Assembly (NCBI GenBank): GCA_951230915.1
Contig: OX579636.1
Coordinates: 9,563,001 to 9,627,000 of the forward strand
DNA: 64,000 bases
Direction: 5' to 3'
Source of the DNA: Antitrichia curtipendula
Taxonomy: Eukaryota; Streptophyta; Bryopsida; Hypnales; Leucodontaceae
The position numbers and the translations under genes were made by a program. Each line of letters begins with the position of its first letter. Within the stretch, counting starts at the first letter, position 1. The notes below the pieces were generated by a model that was given only the letters and a program-made list of their open reading frames with translations, ran no database searches and had not been told where the DNA came from. This document shows, in pieces, positions 1 to 10,745 of the stretch.

Positions 1-1289
1 CCCAATTCTACAAAAATAGTATAATGAAGTGCCAAATGGCATCCATATCGTCCTTCATTGGTGCAGGCTTTGTGATGTTCAACATAGTCAGATGTCCGTG
101 CAACCAGCGATTTTTCTTGTAAGCTTCAAACACCGGTATCGTAATGTATCATAATGTCCTCCAGGTCTGCAGGTCCCTGTATTCATCCTCTCCATCAAAA
201 TGCACAAGCTTCAGACTCAGAGGACTGGGAGCCGGAGATATATTGAAGAGGGAATATTGCCGCCATGGAATTACGGACTAGATTATGCCCGAAAGCCAGG
301 AGTCTCAAGAGCAGTATCAGACAGGATCCCAAGTCATTCAACACAATGAAGAATTATCAAAATAGTACTTTTTGATCCAAGGGCTTTGAGTGAGAAGAAT
401 TATGAGTTTTTAATCCTCTACTGATTAGCCAAGGAGACAGGGATAAAGTTGCTTGAACACGGAACCTGAAAAGCTGAGGAAAAGCATGGCGATGGCCGAG
501 AGTAGAGATCAAAGTAAGTGAGAAAGGAAGAACCGCTATGGAGAGAAGGTGTAAGAGTGAGGAGAATACATGTGACTGATCAGTGGGGCACAGTAGAGCG
601 CTGTTCACTGGGCTAGTCTCGTGGCTCATGTGATTGCAACTGAGGTTGGGGCAATTGGGGAGCCGCTGCATTTGTACTAGATAACCGATGGAGGGCCGGG
701 AGATGGAGGGCCAAGTTGATTATCAAACATTATCCTCGCCTCCATACCAAATCAGGTTTGCCAGATCTTGAAGATGTACGACTCCCTGAGAGCGCTGAGA
801 GCGCGGGGAGGACAGGGATTACGACTCTAGGGAGATGAAAGCAAAAGGAGTCCCATAATCACGCGTGCCACCTATCTGTCCCCTTCATCTTTGGGCGTTA
901 ACCAGATCACATGAAATCGCGCTACATACCAGCACTGACGATTTGCTTCACAAGATCATACAACAACCTATCCATTCGATTTGCTTCCCATCTTTCTTCA
1001 AAAAACAAGTCTGTACTTCTGATGTAACACATGCAATTGTACCCTTCTGATTCTCCGTCTGGACTTCCAAGATTTAACAATCCATGTATTACAATCCAAA
1101 GCTTTTGCGTACTGTCCACCTTGGCAGCTTATCACAATATATGATGTTGGTTGGTCACGGGTAAGTGTTTGTAAGACACTTGTCCCAAGCTGCCAGGACA
1201 AGGCTGCTCCCAAAGTGACACGTAAATGTTGTATCACCTGCCCACCATGTTGTATTCCATGACTTTATACCTTATAACTTCAAGAGGAA
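1..1289. other. Intergenic, no gene recognised
   Basis: Only short open frames occur here (for example 357-671 minus and 998-1237 minus), and none resembles a known family or shows splice-site support. The last few hundred bases should contain the promoter of the S1-family gene. An AT-rich stretch at about 1263-1280 (TTTATACCTTATAAC) is a weak TATA candidate. Confidence 0.4.
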
Positions 1290-1419
1290 TAACAGCTCTC
1301 TCATCTTTCTCATTTGTTCACCGTAGCCCCTCTATAGTTCTTCCTCTGTAAGTCTCCTGTGCATTGAACGAGGCCAGTATCTTCCAGCTTGCAGCAACTG
1401 ATTTCATCAGCCGAATCTG

Positions 1420-2177
1420 GTAAGCGCTCTTTCATTTATCTTCTACTTGCTTTGCATTCAAGACCAGTATCTTCATTTTGATACTAGTACTCGAAATTTG
1501 TTTGTATACAAAATCTAACAAAATTCTATTGTTTCCTATGTTGAATTGAGACATCTGGTTCCTTAGTGGAGCTTGTAGCCAGATTGTTCAAGTTCTTTGA
1601 AGTTTGAAACATGTTTATTTTTTTTATTAGACTTTGGTTTTACTGTCTCTACCCCCTCAAAGGGGAGTAACTAAGCAACAGTTTGAGAATTTAGAAAGTT
1701 ATGATGTCCAACGAAACTGAGAATTGTGTTGAAAGCAACACGAGCATGTCGGGGTCCATCTTTCCAGAGAACAGATTTCTTTTGTATAACAAAATTGTGA
1801 CATATGGTTACGTGAATAGTGGCGTTTTAGGATTGTAGAATAGGATTTTTGCAGTTGTTCAAGTAGTGAAAGTATGGCGTGTGCTAGTTTGTCATTTCTA
1901 TTTCTATTTGAGATAGATACACATGTGATTAGATGCTTGTTAGGTTCCAGTTTTTATTTATTTCTCAGTTCCCTTTGTGTTAGGCCACCCTTTGATTTTG
2001 CATTTGATAGAAATTGTGAGATATGTTTATAAGTCGGTTAACATTCGAAGTCCGTAATATAGTAATAAAGTAGTGAAAGAATGACGAGCGACAGTTTTGA
2101 CATTTCTGTGGCACTGGCGCTTAGCTTCTTGTTTAACTTTTGTTATGAAAGTCTCAATTTTCTTTGTACATGTACAG
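1420..2177 (+). other. Putative 5'-leader intron of the S1-family gene
   Basis: A good donor (CTG/GTAAGCGCTC) begins at 1420 and a good acceptor (TTGTACATGTACAG) ends at 2177, 20 bp before the preferred ATG. This leaves a non-coding first exon ending at 1419. The frame upstream of 2198 is open back to 2081, but that stretch lies inside the inferred intron and encodes no signal peptide, so I place it outside the protein. Transcript evidence would settle it. Confidence 0.55.
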
Positions 2178-2230
2178 GTGGTTACCATCTCTTCACAATG
2201 TTACGCCACCATTTGATTCTGCATCTGCTG
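1861..2230 (+). repeat. Imperfect tandem duplication spanning the leader intron and start codon
   Basis: AAGTAGTGAAAGTATGG at 1861 recurs as AAGTAGTGAAAGAATGA at 2068. GCCACCCTTTGATTTTGCAT at 1984 recurs as GCCACCATTTGATTCTGCAT at 2205. The offset is about 207-221 bp. The second copy includes the acceptor and the first codons of the signal peptide, so the intron seems to hold a diverged older copy of the exon boundary. Confidence 0.5.
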
Positions 2231-2674
2231 GGAACGGCAGCTACTGCACTGCTCCTCTTAACGACAGCAAATGCATCAGACAAAGGGGGCAACCCTTCAG
2301 GCTCCTCCGTGAATATCATCAACGCCCTCAACGACACGCTCGTGCTGCACTGCTCGTCCAAGGACAACGACTTCGGCCAAGTGGCCGTGAACCCCAAGGG
2401 CAACTACTACTGGAAGTTCGACCCCAACATTTTCGGCCGCACCGTGTACAACTGCGAGTTTCTTTGGACCAACAAGAGACAGGAATTCCCGGTGTGGCAG
2501 GGCAGCTACTACGACGAGCGGCCCAAGTGCTGCGCCCGCGGCCCTTGCGCGTACAAGCTCAGCCCAGATGGCATCTACTACGGGCTCGTCAGTGACACGG
2601 ACGACGGTGGAGCGGCCGAGTCCTGGGAGTTTTACAAACAGTGGTTGCCGAATCCAGTTCCTGCCGACAAGTAA
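2198..2674 (+). CDS. Plant self-incompatibility S1 (SPH) family secreted protein
   Basis: Encodes a 158-residue protein. Residues 1 to about 27 form a signal peptide (MLRHH, then a Leu/Ala-rich core ending TANA), so the product should be secreted. The mature part follows the plant self-incompatibility protein S1 family: an N-terminal beta strand (VNIINALNDTLVLHC), SSKDNDFG, then WKFDPNIFGRTVYNCEFLW, a CC pair and a final Cys before a DGIYYG segment. Family members are small cysteine-stabilised beta proteins; the poppy S protein is a pistil ligand, but most homologues have no known role. The start at 2198 is chosen over the in-frame ATG at 2081 because it follows an acceptor site and begins the signal peptide. 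The coding part is much richer in GC than its surroundings, with mostly G/C third positions. The family call is firm; a function is not. Confidence 0.85.
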   Translation: MLRHHLILHLLGTAATALLLLTTANASDKGGNPSGSSVNIINALNDTLVLHCSSKDNDFGQVAVNPKGNYYWKFDPNIFGRTVYNCEFLWTNKRQEFPVWQGSYYDERPKCCARGPCAYKLSPDGIYYGLVSDTDDGGAAESWEFYKQWLPNPVPADK

Positions 2675-2834
2675 TTCGGGTACAATATGTGCTTCAGATG
2701 GTTTGTGGACTGACCATTAATTAAGTCTCTCTGTGCACTCAAACCTCTTCACTCTTACCACCTGGGGCCCCAACTGTTCACTCTAACATAGTTTGATAAT
2801 GTGGCAAGTGTGCAAGTCATAGTTTAGAGGTCAC

Positions 2835-2840
2835 AATAAA
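2835..2840 (+). terminator. Candidate polyadenylation signal (AATAAA)
   Basis: AATAAA lies 160 bp after the stop codon of the S1-family gene, in an AT-rich 3' region. The position fits a plant near-upstream element, but plant signals are loose and this is not proof of the cleavage site. Confidence 0.4.
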
Positions 2841-3885
2841 GAGTTTTGAGTAAATTTGGAAGTTTGGAATTGGAGCTACTTGCAGATCAGAACATTATGA
2901 AGCTTGTCCTCGGATATAATCACTTGTTAGATGTAACTGTATAGAAGCATCTGTTTCGGTGATGCTGTACCGACACTAGCGGTGTTTTGTTTGGTGTTTA
3001 CAAGAGTATAATGCAAGATTGTGCAGTATGATGTATTCCTGCAATGTAATGCTGATAATACAATATGCATGGGAAGTGGATTTACATTCTCTCCTGTAGC
3101 TAATATGATGATGGAGCATTGTTAAGAGTATCCACACCCTTACGCCCCAAACTTGGCACGCCCAAATTTTTCATCTAATTTGAAAGGGCTCTCAATTTCC
3201 TTGTTCCTCACCCGTGCTCACCAAGTACGACCCATAAGTAGGCGAGCGATCACTCATCAAGTAGGATAAAGGATAAAGTAACTAAACTTGGGATGAACAT
3301 GGATTTCAAGGGCCATTCTTTGACACGCTAGGATTGAGTCTCAAGAGAATATTGTGGAGGGCTTACAATAGCACTTTTCATCCACATTTGAAGAGTGTCA
3401 GCCTCTCTGACGTGTTGGGGTGGCCATACTCTAACCTTGTATCGTTGGCGGGGCCAAATATCGATCTTTTGATGAATGGAATCTGTTGTGGTGGACGGAA
3501 AATAAGAAAATGTTCATCTCCAAAATACGTCATGCAATTCTTGTTAAATTTAGAAATGCAATTAATAGTATTCTTTTTTTAAAATAAAGCAGGTGATTAT
3601 TGAAGAGCACTCCTTTTAGAAAGTATTTTCATCCTATTCTTAGTCGATCTCTATATTCAAAGCCATAACTCAAGCTACACAAACATGGGTCTTCCTTGTC
3701 CTATTTGTCTATGGTCAAGGATCTATCATTACATGGTTGATCTCTAAAAGACAAATCCTTTGATCGTGTAGCCAAACTTGAAAGTCCTTCACTTTGTATC
3801 CTCTATCCTTTCACTATTTATAAGTTAAATTTTTTGATTTTACTTTTTTATATTTTTAGAGATGTAATCACATGTTGAATATTTG
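2841..3885. other. Intergenic, no gene recognised
   Basis: AT-rich sequence between the S1-family gene and the left end of the large element. An 82-codon open frame at 3334-3582 has no recognisable features. The eight bases just before 3886 (AATATTTG) are the candidate left target-site duplication of the element. Confidence 0.4.
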
Positions 3886-3990
3886 CAGGGTTGTCATAAC
3901 GGGCGAGTTAGGGTCATCGGACGTCCCGGACGGACGGGCAAACCGGACCGGACGGACGGACGGTCCGGACCAACTGGACGGCCTCAATTT
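3886..3990 (+). repeat. Left terminal block of the large element
   Basis: CAGGGTTGTCATAACGGGCG is followed by CGGACGTCCCGGACGGACGG and GGGCAAACCGGAC. The GC block recurs at 21508-21575 in the same orientation, not inverted. The motif GGACGTCC is itself palindromic, so the block can form local hairpins. Confidence 0.6.
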
Positions 3991-4043
3991 CTCAAAGTTG
4001 TGGAATTTTTTTCAATGACACGTCAGCTTGGACAGCTGGATCC

Positions 4044-4576
4044 AGGGGCGGGGACTTCTTCAGTCAGGGCGCGGACTTCAGCGCATGAGGGCGCGGACTC
4101 CTTTAAGAAAGGCGGGGACATCAGTGTGAGTGTCAGGGCGCGGACTCCTTCATTCAGGGTGCGGACTTCAGCGCTTCAGAGCGCGGACTCATCGAATCAG
4201 GGCGGAGACTTCAGTGTGAGCGTCAGGGCGCGGACTCCTTCAAGCAGGGCGCGGACTTCAGCGCGTCAGGGCGCGGACTCCTTCAAGAAAGGCGGGGACT
4301 TCACTGTGACAGTCAGGGCGCGGACTCCTTCAGTCAGGGCGCGGACTCCTTCAGTCAGGGCGCGGACTTCAGCGCGTCAGGGCGCGGACTCCTTCAAGAA
4401 GGGCGGGGACTTTAGTGTGACAGTGAAGGCGCGGACTCCTTCAGTCAGGGCGCGGACTTTAGCGCGTCAGGGCGCGGACTCCTTCAAGCAGGGCGGGGAC
4501 TTCACTGTGACAGGCAGGGCGCGGACTCCTTCAGGCAGGGCGCGGACCTGAACGTGAGTGGGAGGGCGCGGACGGG
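4044..4576. repeat. GC-rich tandem array A (left subterminal)
   Basis: Units of about 21 bp (GTCAGGGCGCGGACTCCTTCA and variants) are arranged in a higher-order period of about 90 bp, marked by GCGGACTTCAGCGC at roughly 4071, 4162, 4251 and 4362. The core is GGGCGCGGACTC. The open frame of 222 codons across it (3883-4551) reads as simple Arg/Ala/Thr/Ser repeats and is a consequence of the repeat, not evidence of a protein. Confidence 0.85.
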
Positions 4577-4978
4577 CAATGGTGGATTAAATTTATGTGT
4601 TCTACAATATATATATGTATAAAAAAAATTCGGAACAAATAGGAGACCCCATTGCATTAAAAAGAACCAGTAACTGGAATGTATTTTACATGATTTCCCC
4701 ACCAAGGTTTCCAGGAGGCCCATCAAATACAAAATACACAAAAAAAATACAGGTAGGCTGCAATGTTTGTGATAACCAAAATAGTTTATAAAATTCATGC
4801 ATTGCAAAGTACAATATCAATACAATGAATCTATACTTCCAAAATACGCTCATTTTCTCTATTTCTCATAGGTTATCCAAAACATTTTTTTGGCTTCTTG
4901 TCTATATTTCTTCCAATTGCTACAATTGTCTTCAACTCTTAAAGATCCGAGATCTACCATCGATGCAACTCAATAACC
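4577..4978. other. AT-rich 3' region of the transposase gene
   Basis: Low-complexity AT-rich sequence between array A and the end of the minus-strand transposase frame. It should contain the 3' untranslated region of that gene. No further gene is visible. Confidence 0.4.
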
Positions 4979-7900
4979 TCAATTATTCAAACGACTCGAC
5001 CTACGAACTTCTTGGGCACTTGGATTCGCTGCATTAGCATCTCGAACAACAACATCATCATCCTTTGGTGCCTTGTCATTGGCATCTTCATTGCTGTCAT
5101 ATTCATCTTCTGCTTCACCACTGTCGGTGGTCCAATGTTCCTCAACTTCCGAGTTTTCATTTCGAAGCTCTATAGTTGTTTGGCCATGAGTACGTTTGCG
5201 CTTCAACCTCTTGTGTCGTTGTGCGTTGGGGTCTTCTGCATCAGAATTTATAGTAGGCCCACCTGGAATTGTTCGAACAACAAATGCCGGAGTTGACCGG
5301 CTAGGTCCTGGTACGTATGTACTTAGGAACGGTTCTATCACCCTATTTGGATCTCTTGCTCCAATTCCGAGGGGTGAACGATTAGCATGCCTTGGCGATG
5401 ATGCTTCTCCAATATGCAGATCTTCTGTTCGTCCTCGGCCTGTACTCCCTCCACGGCCTGCAGCTCTACCATGGCCTCTCGTCCGTCCACGAGCTTGTCG
5501 ATATTGACCTACTTCATGATGAACGGAGGGCCGAGGGGCCACAGGTGGTCTACCACGTGAAACTCTTTGCAGAGTCAAATCAACATTTCCCACTGAGCCT
5601 AATCCTTCTTGAGAAGGTCTTTGGATGGCATTGGAAATTGTTTCTGAAGATGGATCTAGGGAATGTGGTACTTGTGTACCATGTTCAGAAATAGCAGGAT
5701 GGCCCGCAACTGGAGCCGGTACAGGGGCAATGTCTTCGGGTGGTTCTACAAAAGCAAAAACATCATCATGGTCCACATGCTCTGGATCAAAAGGCCTTCT
5801 CATGTTACCAGCCGGTTGATTTCTTGCAAAAGGGCGTGGCACTCTTGCATTTCTAACGTTTCTATCATGCTGTCTTTCTAGAGCTCTAATGTTACGAGTT
5901 GCTGGTTCCACTCCCGTAGGGCGTGTATTGCCATCTCGATTGTGAGAAGATCCTCCATGATTTGGATTCGCATTCCTCCCCCTGTTTCTCTCGCCATTTT
6001 CATGTCCACCACCATTTCCATTTCCACCACCATTTCCATTTCCACCACCATTTCCATTTCCACCACCATTTCCATTTCCACCACCATTTCCATTTCCACC
6101 ACCATTTCCATTTCCACCACCATTTCCATTTCCACCACCATTTCCATTTCCATCGCCATTTCCGCCGCCATTTCCTGGAGGGAGGTTGTCATCATCGTCG
6201 TTGTTGTTGTGGGAAATACCATCATCAACGTTATCGTCATTTGGATTGTCGGTCTCCAAAGAAGACGACAAAGCTGGGACTTCTACAACCCCTTCATTTT
6301 GAGGAAGTGGAGGTGAAAGACTACGACAAGGATTTGGTGGTGGTGGTCCCCTACGACCACGAAGGAGTTCCTCCTCTCCATCATCAGCATCTCCATAGTA
6401 GTTCCGCGCTTCTTCGAGGTGATCGGCTCCTTACCTCCAAAGATCTGGGTTTGCCGGATACTCTTGAGCTCCTCGGTTGGCTTCCCCATCAACCTCTTCT
6501 TCTTCCTCTGATTGCAGTGCGTCAAATTCCCAATTGCGTTCATTCACCGGGATCGGTCCAAGGGCATCTGGATCAAAATCCTCTGAGTACATATTCGCAT
6601 CATACCAACGAACTGGATCGGCTCCTGGTCGTTGGCGAAGTACACGGCTATTGGTATAAATATATACCAGGGACTCTACCTTTTCAGGGGCCAATCGATT
6701 TCGGATCTTATTGTGAACAAAGGAATACATACTCCAATTCCTTTAACAGGAGCTGGCGGAACACGTGAGGGATAAAACACGCACGGCAATTTTCGAAAGA
6801 GCCCGATCTCCAACCCTGTGCCACCATTGGTGGGGAAGCATTTGTGTCGCACGGATGTTGGGTGTCTCAGCTGGACTGTAGGGTCCAATACCCTCCTCGA
6901 ATTCTGTTAATTCCGCCATCACATCATCAAAATTGACACCCAAGTTCCTCATCATGTTGCGGATGACTCTGTACAATGCACGTAGGGCAGTTCGATCTTC
7001 CCTGAGCGCCACGTTATCCAAGAGGTATGGATTCAAAAGGGCCGCTGCGTAGTGTGTATCTTCAAAAACCATGTGCCATCTTGCACTGAAAGATTCTTCC
7101 AAAATGACTGCTATGTCATCACGTAAGCTGAAAGGTGGTTCTCTTAAAGAAAACACATGCCCTCGCAAATTGTGCATTACGAGCCACGCCCGACCCATGG
7201 CTGGTTCTCGTCCATCAAACACACGCAAAGCCTTCAATACGTCTTCAGTCATGTACACGTAATTCACACACTGTTGCCAGAAAGCCACATCTTCAATGGT
7301 TCTTTTGACATTACGTGAAGCGGTAGCTGCTTGCGGTCCATTTTGTTCATTCCTTAGGGTATCAAAGAAATTTAGAACACGTGGGTGGTTATTCAACCGC
7401 TCCAAGACTCCTCTGAGTTTCACCAATCGCTGCAATATGAGGAAATTACAAACGAAGCAGGTTTCGCTAGGCACTACGAGTTGCAGATTCGGACTCAACT
7501 CGCGGAAAACCGACATGGTCGCATGATGGTTTCGAATGTATTGGCACAATCTTTTTGCCCTGGCAATTAAATCGGAAAATTCTTGGACTTTGACCCAGTC
7601 TTCCAACATGAGATCTAGTGCATGTGCCATGCAGCCTTGCGCAAAAATATGCGGGTATGTGTTAGTGATGTCCTTCAATGCGCCAAGCATGTTTGCTGCA
7701 TTATCTGTGCACACTTGTGTTACATATTTGGGACCCACCTTCTCAATGTACACGTTCATTTGGTCCGATATGTAGCGCATGGTTTTCTTTTGCGAGGTAG
7801 TATCAATTGACCCCAAAAATACATCACCTGTGGGGCATGACATCATCACATTCATGAGGGGTCTCCGATTGACATCATCCCAACCATCAGTGCATATCGA

Positions 7901-8626
7901 CACCCCGTAGTGCTTGACAGCAAATCCAACCTTCTCTTGAATCTGCTTCTCAATTTGCAACCTCCTCGGTTCAATCAAATTAGTCCTAAATTGATGGTAA
8001 GAAGGTGGACTGTATTCAAACTTCGCCACTGAGGTTGCCCTCACCGCTTCAATGAAGGCTGGATGCCTTGCCACATTAAATGGCACATTCGCTTCATAGA
8101 AAAAACTTGCCCACTTCTCATCCAACTCCTTCCTCTTTGCAATGTTGAATGCGTCCGCCATGCGTTGTTGACGTAATGATCCAGATCTCGTAGAATTGGA
8201 TCCAGCAAGACTATTTGACGTTTGTAGAATATCAATTCCTTCTGAAACGTTTGCCCTTTCTTCCGCTCTTCCACCATTGATCCCACCTGTCACCTCATTT
8301 TCAATGGCTTCACTTGAACTTGCAAGAGGAGTTGCTCTAGATGGCGCACTTTGAATTGGTTCTCCTTCATACATGTCCCCGACATCGATTCGTAGCGGGA
8401 CAAATCCTGCACAATTGGCAAATCTATGTCGCACTGGACGAGGCATACTTCGACAAATTGACCTCTCCGATTTGGAGCCATATCCAAAGTGTGCAAAAGC
8501 ACGCTCACGTTTGTAACTGAAGGCCCCAGCACATAAAACACAAGTCACTTTAACCCCATTCTCCGTAAACTGAAGCCACGGCTCCCATTCCTTGGTCTGC
8601 TTCCTTTGACTTGCCATTGCGTTCAA
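4979..8626 (-). pseudogene. BED-finger hAT (DUF659-type) transposase with Gly/Asn-rich tail; two in-frame stops
   Basis: One continuous frame of 1,216 codons from the ATG at 8626 to TGA at 4979-4981, interrupted by TAA at 6743-6745 (codon 628) and TAA at 6431-6433 (codon 732) and by no frameshift. Residues about 14-70 form a BED-like zinc finger (CVLC, then H and C). The DUF659/RNase H core has TDGWDD (first Asp), VCTDNAAN (second Asp) and CMAHALDLMLEDW. The hAT C-terminal domain reads LSLTCSASSC, then the stop, then RNWSMYS and RNRLAPEKVESLVY. In this family the position of the stop is the Glu of the ERxxS motif, the catalytic Glu (E572 in Hermes as I recall it). After codon 732 comes an acidic, then (GNGNGG)n, then Arg-rich tail of about 480 residues. 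The promoter is TATA plus array B just upstream. The copy is most likely inactive; readthrough is a less likely reading. Confidence 0.8.
6003..6170 (-). repeat. 18-bp coding repeat (GNGNGG) in the transposase tail
   Basis: About nine copies of the plus-strand unit CCACCACCATTTCCATTT, encoding Gly-Asn-Gly-Asn-Gly-Gly on the minus strand. The period is a multiple of three, so length changes keep the frame. The resulting segment should be disordered. Confidence 0.85.
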
Positions 8627-8875
8627 CGATCCAAGGATATTTTCTTTCGTCTTCCTCCTCCTTTATATTGAAGTTAAAAGGATCCAAGATATACCAAACA
8701 CAGTATCAGTAACAGCAGTTAGCGCTACTCCACTGCTTGAACTGATTTTGACATCACCTCAGCAGCAAACTAGGGCCATCTGCCACCCAAGTAGACTCAC
8801 AAGGAGCTCAAAATGAATTGAAGTCCAAGAAATAGAGGCCAGGTGACAAATGTGGGGAATGCTGGGTCTTCCTTT

Positions 8876-8885
8876 CCTTTATATA
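8876..8885 (-). promoter_or_regulatory. TATA box of the transposase gene
   Basis: On the minus strand the sequence is TATATAAAGG, about 250 bp upstream of the ATG at 8626 and 13 bp downstream, in gene direction, of array B. The same spacing logic occurs at the other two genes of the element. Confidence 0.6.
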
Positions 8886-8897
8886 CTTAGCGGTTTA

Positions 8898-9150
8898 GGG
8901 GGCGCGGACGTCTTCGTCACCAAAGTATAGGGCGGGGACTCTAAGTCAGGGCGGGGACTCGAAGGCAGGGCGGGGACTTGAAGGCAGGGCGCGGACTCCA
9001 GGGCGGGGACTCGAAGGCAGAGCGGGGACTCCAGGACGGGGACTCGAAGACAGGGCGGGGACTCCATGGCGGGGACTCTAGGGCGGGGACTCGAAGACAG
9101 GGCGGGGACTCCAGGGCGGGGACTCGAACGCACGGACTCCAGGGCGCGAC
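8898..9150. repeat. GC-rich tandem array B (transposase promoter)
   Basis: Alternating units GGGCGGGGACTCGAAGGCA (19 bp) and GGGCGGGGACTCCA (14 bp), making a 33-bp compound unit. On the coding strand of the gene the core reads GAGTCCCCGCCC. It begins just upstream of the TATA box at 8876-8885, so it sits where an upstream activating region would be. Confidence 0.85.
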
Positions 9151-9349
9151 TCCAGTACAGAAATGCAGGTGTGCTCACGGGGATGCATCGAAAAGTACGT
9201 TGACCTTCGCCATCCTTAATGGTCTGGGAAGATTGTGTCCCTCCTTTTCATGGAAAAAGGGGAACATTAAATGTCGTCACGCCCCCAAATTCATGGGCAA
9301 AGAAAATGGCTTTCACTCCCCAATGTTTTCGCTGAATGGATTGTGCTAG

Positions 9350-9543
9350 GGCGCGGACGCAGGGCGCGGACAATTCACACAAATGGAGGAACTTGAGAGA
9401 GCGCAGCTCAATCTCAGACTCCATGGAATGGACTCAAAGTCAGGGCGCGAACTCGAAGTCAAGGCACGGACTTGAAGGCAGGGCGGGGACTCAAAGGCAG
9501 GGCGCGGACTCCAGGGCGGGGACTCGAAGGCAGGGCGGGGACG
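9350..9543. repeat. GC-rich tandem array C (no gene attached)
   Basis: Fewer and more diverged units of the same 33-bp type, for example GGGCGCGGACTCCAGGGCGG. A unique stretch of about 200 bp separates it from array B. No TATA box or coding frame adjoins it, so it may be a relic of a lost module or a rearranged part of array B. Confidence 0.75.
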
Positions 9544-9755
9544 TACTCGTCCAGCCCAGGAAGCATGACTTTGAAATGCGCTTGTGCTTGACATCCTTCA
9601 ACCGCCTTTTCCTTAGAGCAGGGGAAGCATTAATTTTAGCCTCAACAAATTCTGACAAGACAATGAAAGCAAGATGCTGAATAAAGAGCTCCACGGCCTA
9701 AGATTTGGAAGAAACTCCATGGAAGAGCATGTCCCCTTCGTTGTGATGAAAGGTA
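9544..9755 (+). repeat. Duplicated segment, copy 1
   Basis: Starts with CTCGTCCAG and contains GACTTTGAAATGCG, GACAAGACAATGAAAGCAAG and CCTAAGATTTGGAAGAAA. All recur at 12306-12512 in the same order and orientation. Both copies follow a GC array on the left and lead into a T-rich block on the right, so array, segment and block were duplicated together. Confidence 0.8.
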
Positions 9756-9789
9756 TTAGGAAAACTCTCCTATCCCAAGTTTGTGCCAT

Positions 9790-10745
9790 TCATTCGAGGT
9801 CGGATCTTTCTCTCTCCTTTTTTTTGGGCTTCATTCCTAGAACTCTCCCATTCCAACTTATTCTAATTTTTTTTCTTTTGGTTGAATCATTCTTTTTTCT
9901 ATTTTGTTCCTAAAACTCTTCCATCTCAAATCAAAGCCAAATGTTCATTTTTGGTTCCATCATTCCTTTCCCTATTTATTTGGATCATTCCTAAAACTCT
10001 CCCATCCCAATTCATATTTTTTGGGTTGTTTTGTTGAATGATCTCCTTTTCTAATTTGTTTTGCTTCAAAACTTAGCAAGTCTCTTTTGTAGTATTCTTC
10101 CAACACCATGCCGATCTTTGTTTGTTGAATCATGCCCTTTCCTACTTCATTTTTGCTTATTTCTTGAAGTTCTACCACCTCAATTCAAAGCCATAATTTA
10201 TTTGTTCCACCATTCTCTTTTTTTTCGTTTTTGTTTCTGCTTCATTTCTAAAATTCTTCCATTCCACCTCAATGCCCCTTAGTTTTTTTGGCTACATGAA
10301 CTCCTTAAGCACTTTGTTTTCAACTCAATGCCATTTTATTTTTGTTCCACAATTCCCTTTCCTATTTTGTTTGGCTTCATGAATTCCTAAAACTCTTTAA
10401 TTCCAATTGCATGCCAATAGTTATATGTAGAATCATTCGATTCTCTATTTTTATATACGTTCCTATTTTTTTCCTTCTTTAATTCCTAAACTCTTTTATT
10501 CCAAGTCTATGCCAATCTTTTTTTATTTAGTCATTCCCTTTCCTATATTTAATCTTTGCTTCGTTCCAAAAACTCTTCCATCCTAAATCATTGCCATTCT
10601 TGATTTGTTGAATCATTCCCTTTCTTATCACTTTTGCTTCATCCATAAACAAATTCTTCCATCCGAAGTTCCGAACTCAATGCCATTTGTTTTTTAATCC
10701 ATTATTCATATTCCTATTGATTTTTTATTTCATTCTTGTCTTAGA
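9790..10745 (+). repeat. T-rich degenerate repeat block I (period about 80 bp)
   Basis: About a dozen diverged copies of a unit holding TTCATTCCTAAAACTCTCCC, ATCCCAACTCAATGCCA and then T-rich TTGAATCATTCCCTTTCCTA. Successive copies start near 9908, 9988, 10068, 10160, 10245, 10310, 10385, 10475 and 10565. It has no coding potential. Blocks II and III carry the same unit. Confidence 0.75.

Noticed and set aside
357..671. A 104-codon minus-strand frame near the left edge
   Set aside because: No family resemblance, no splice-site or composition support.
2081..2197. An N-terminal extension of 39 residues on the S1-family protein
   Set aside because: It lies in the inferred leader intron and would bury the signal peptide inside the protein. 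The acceptor at 2177 and ATG at 2198 explain the gene better.
3883..4551. A 222-codon plus-strand open frame over array A
   Set aside because: It simply translates the GC-rich repeat (RARTPSVRART and the like). GC-rich repeats lack stops, and the frame begins inside the element terminus.
5923..6768. Plus-strand frames rich in His/Phe or Ser/Thr/Ile opposite the transposase tail
   Set aside because: They are shadows of the 18-bp coding repeat of the minus-strand transposase, which has clear domain homology in its frame.
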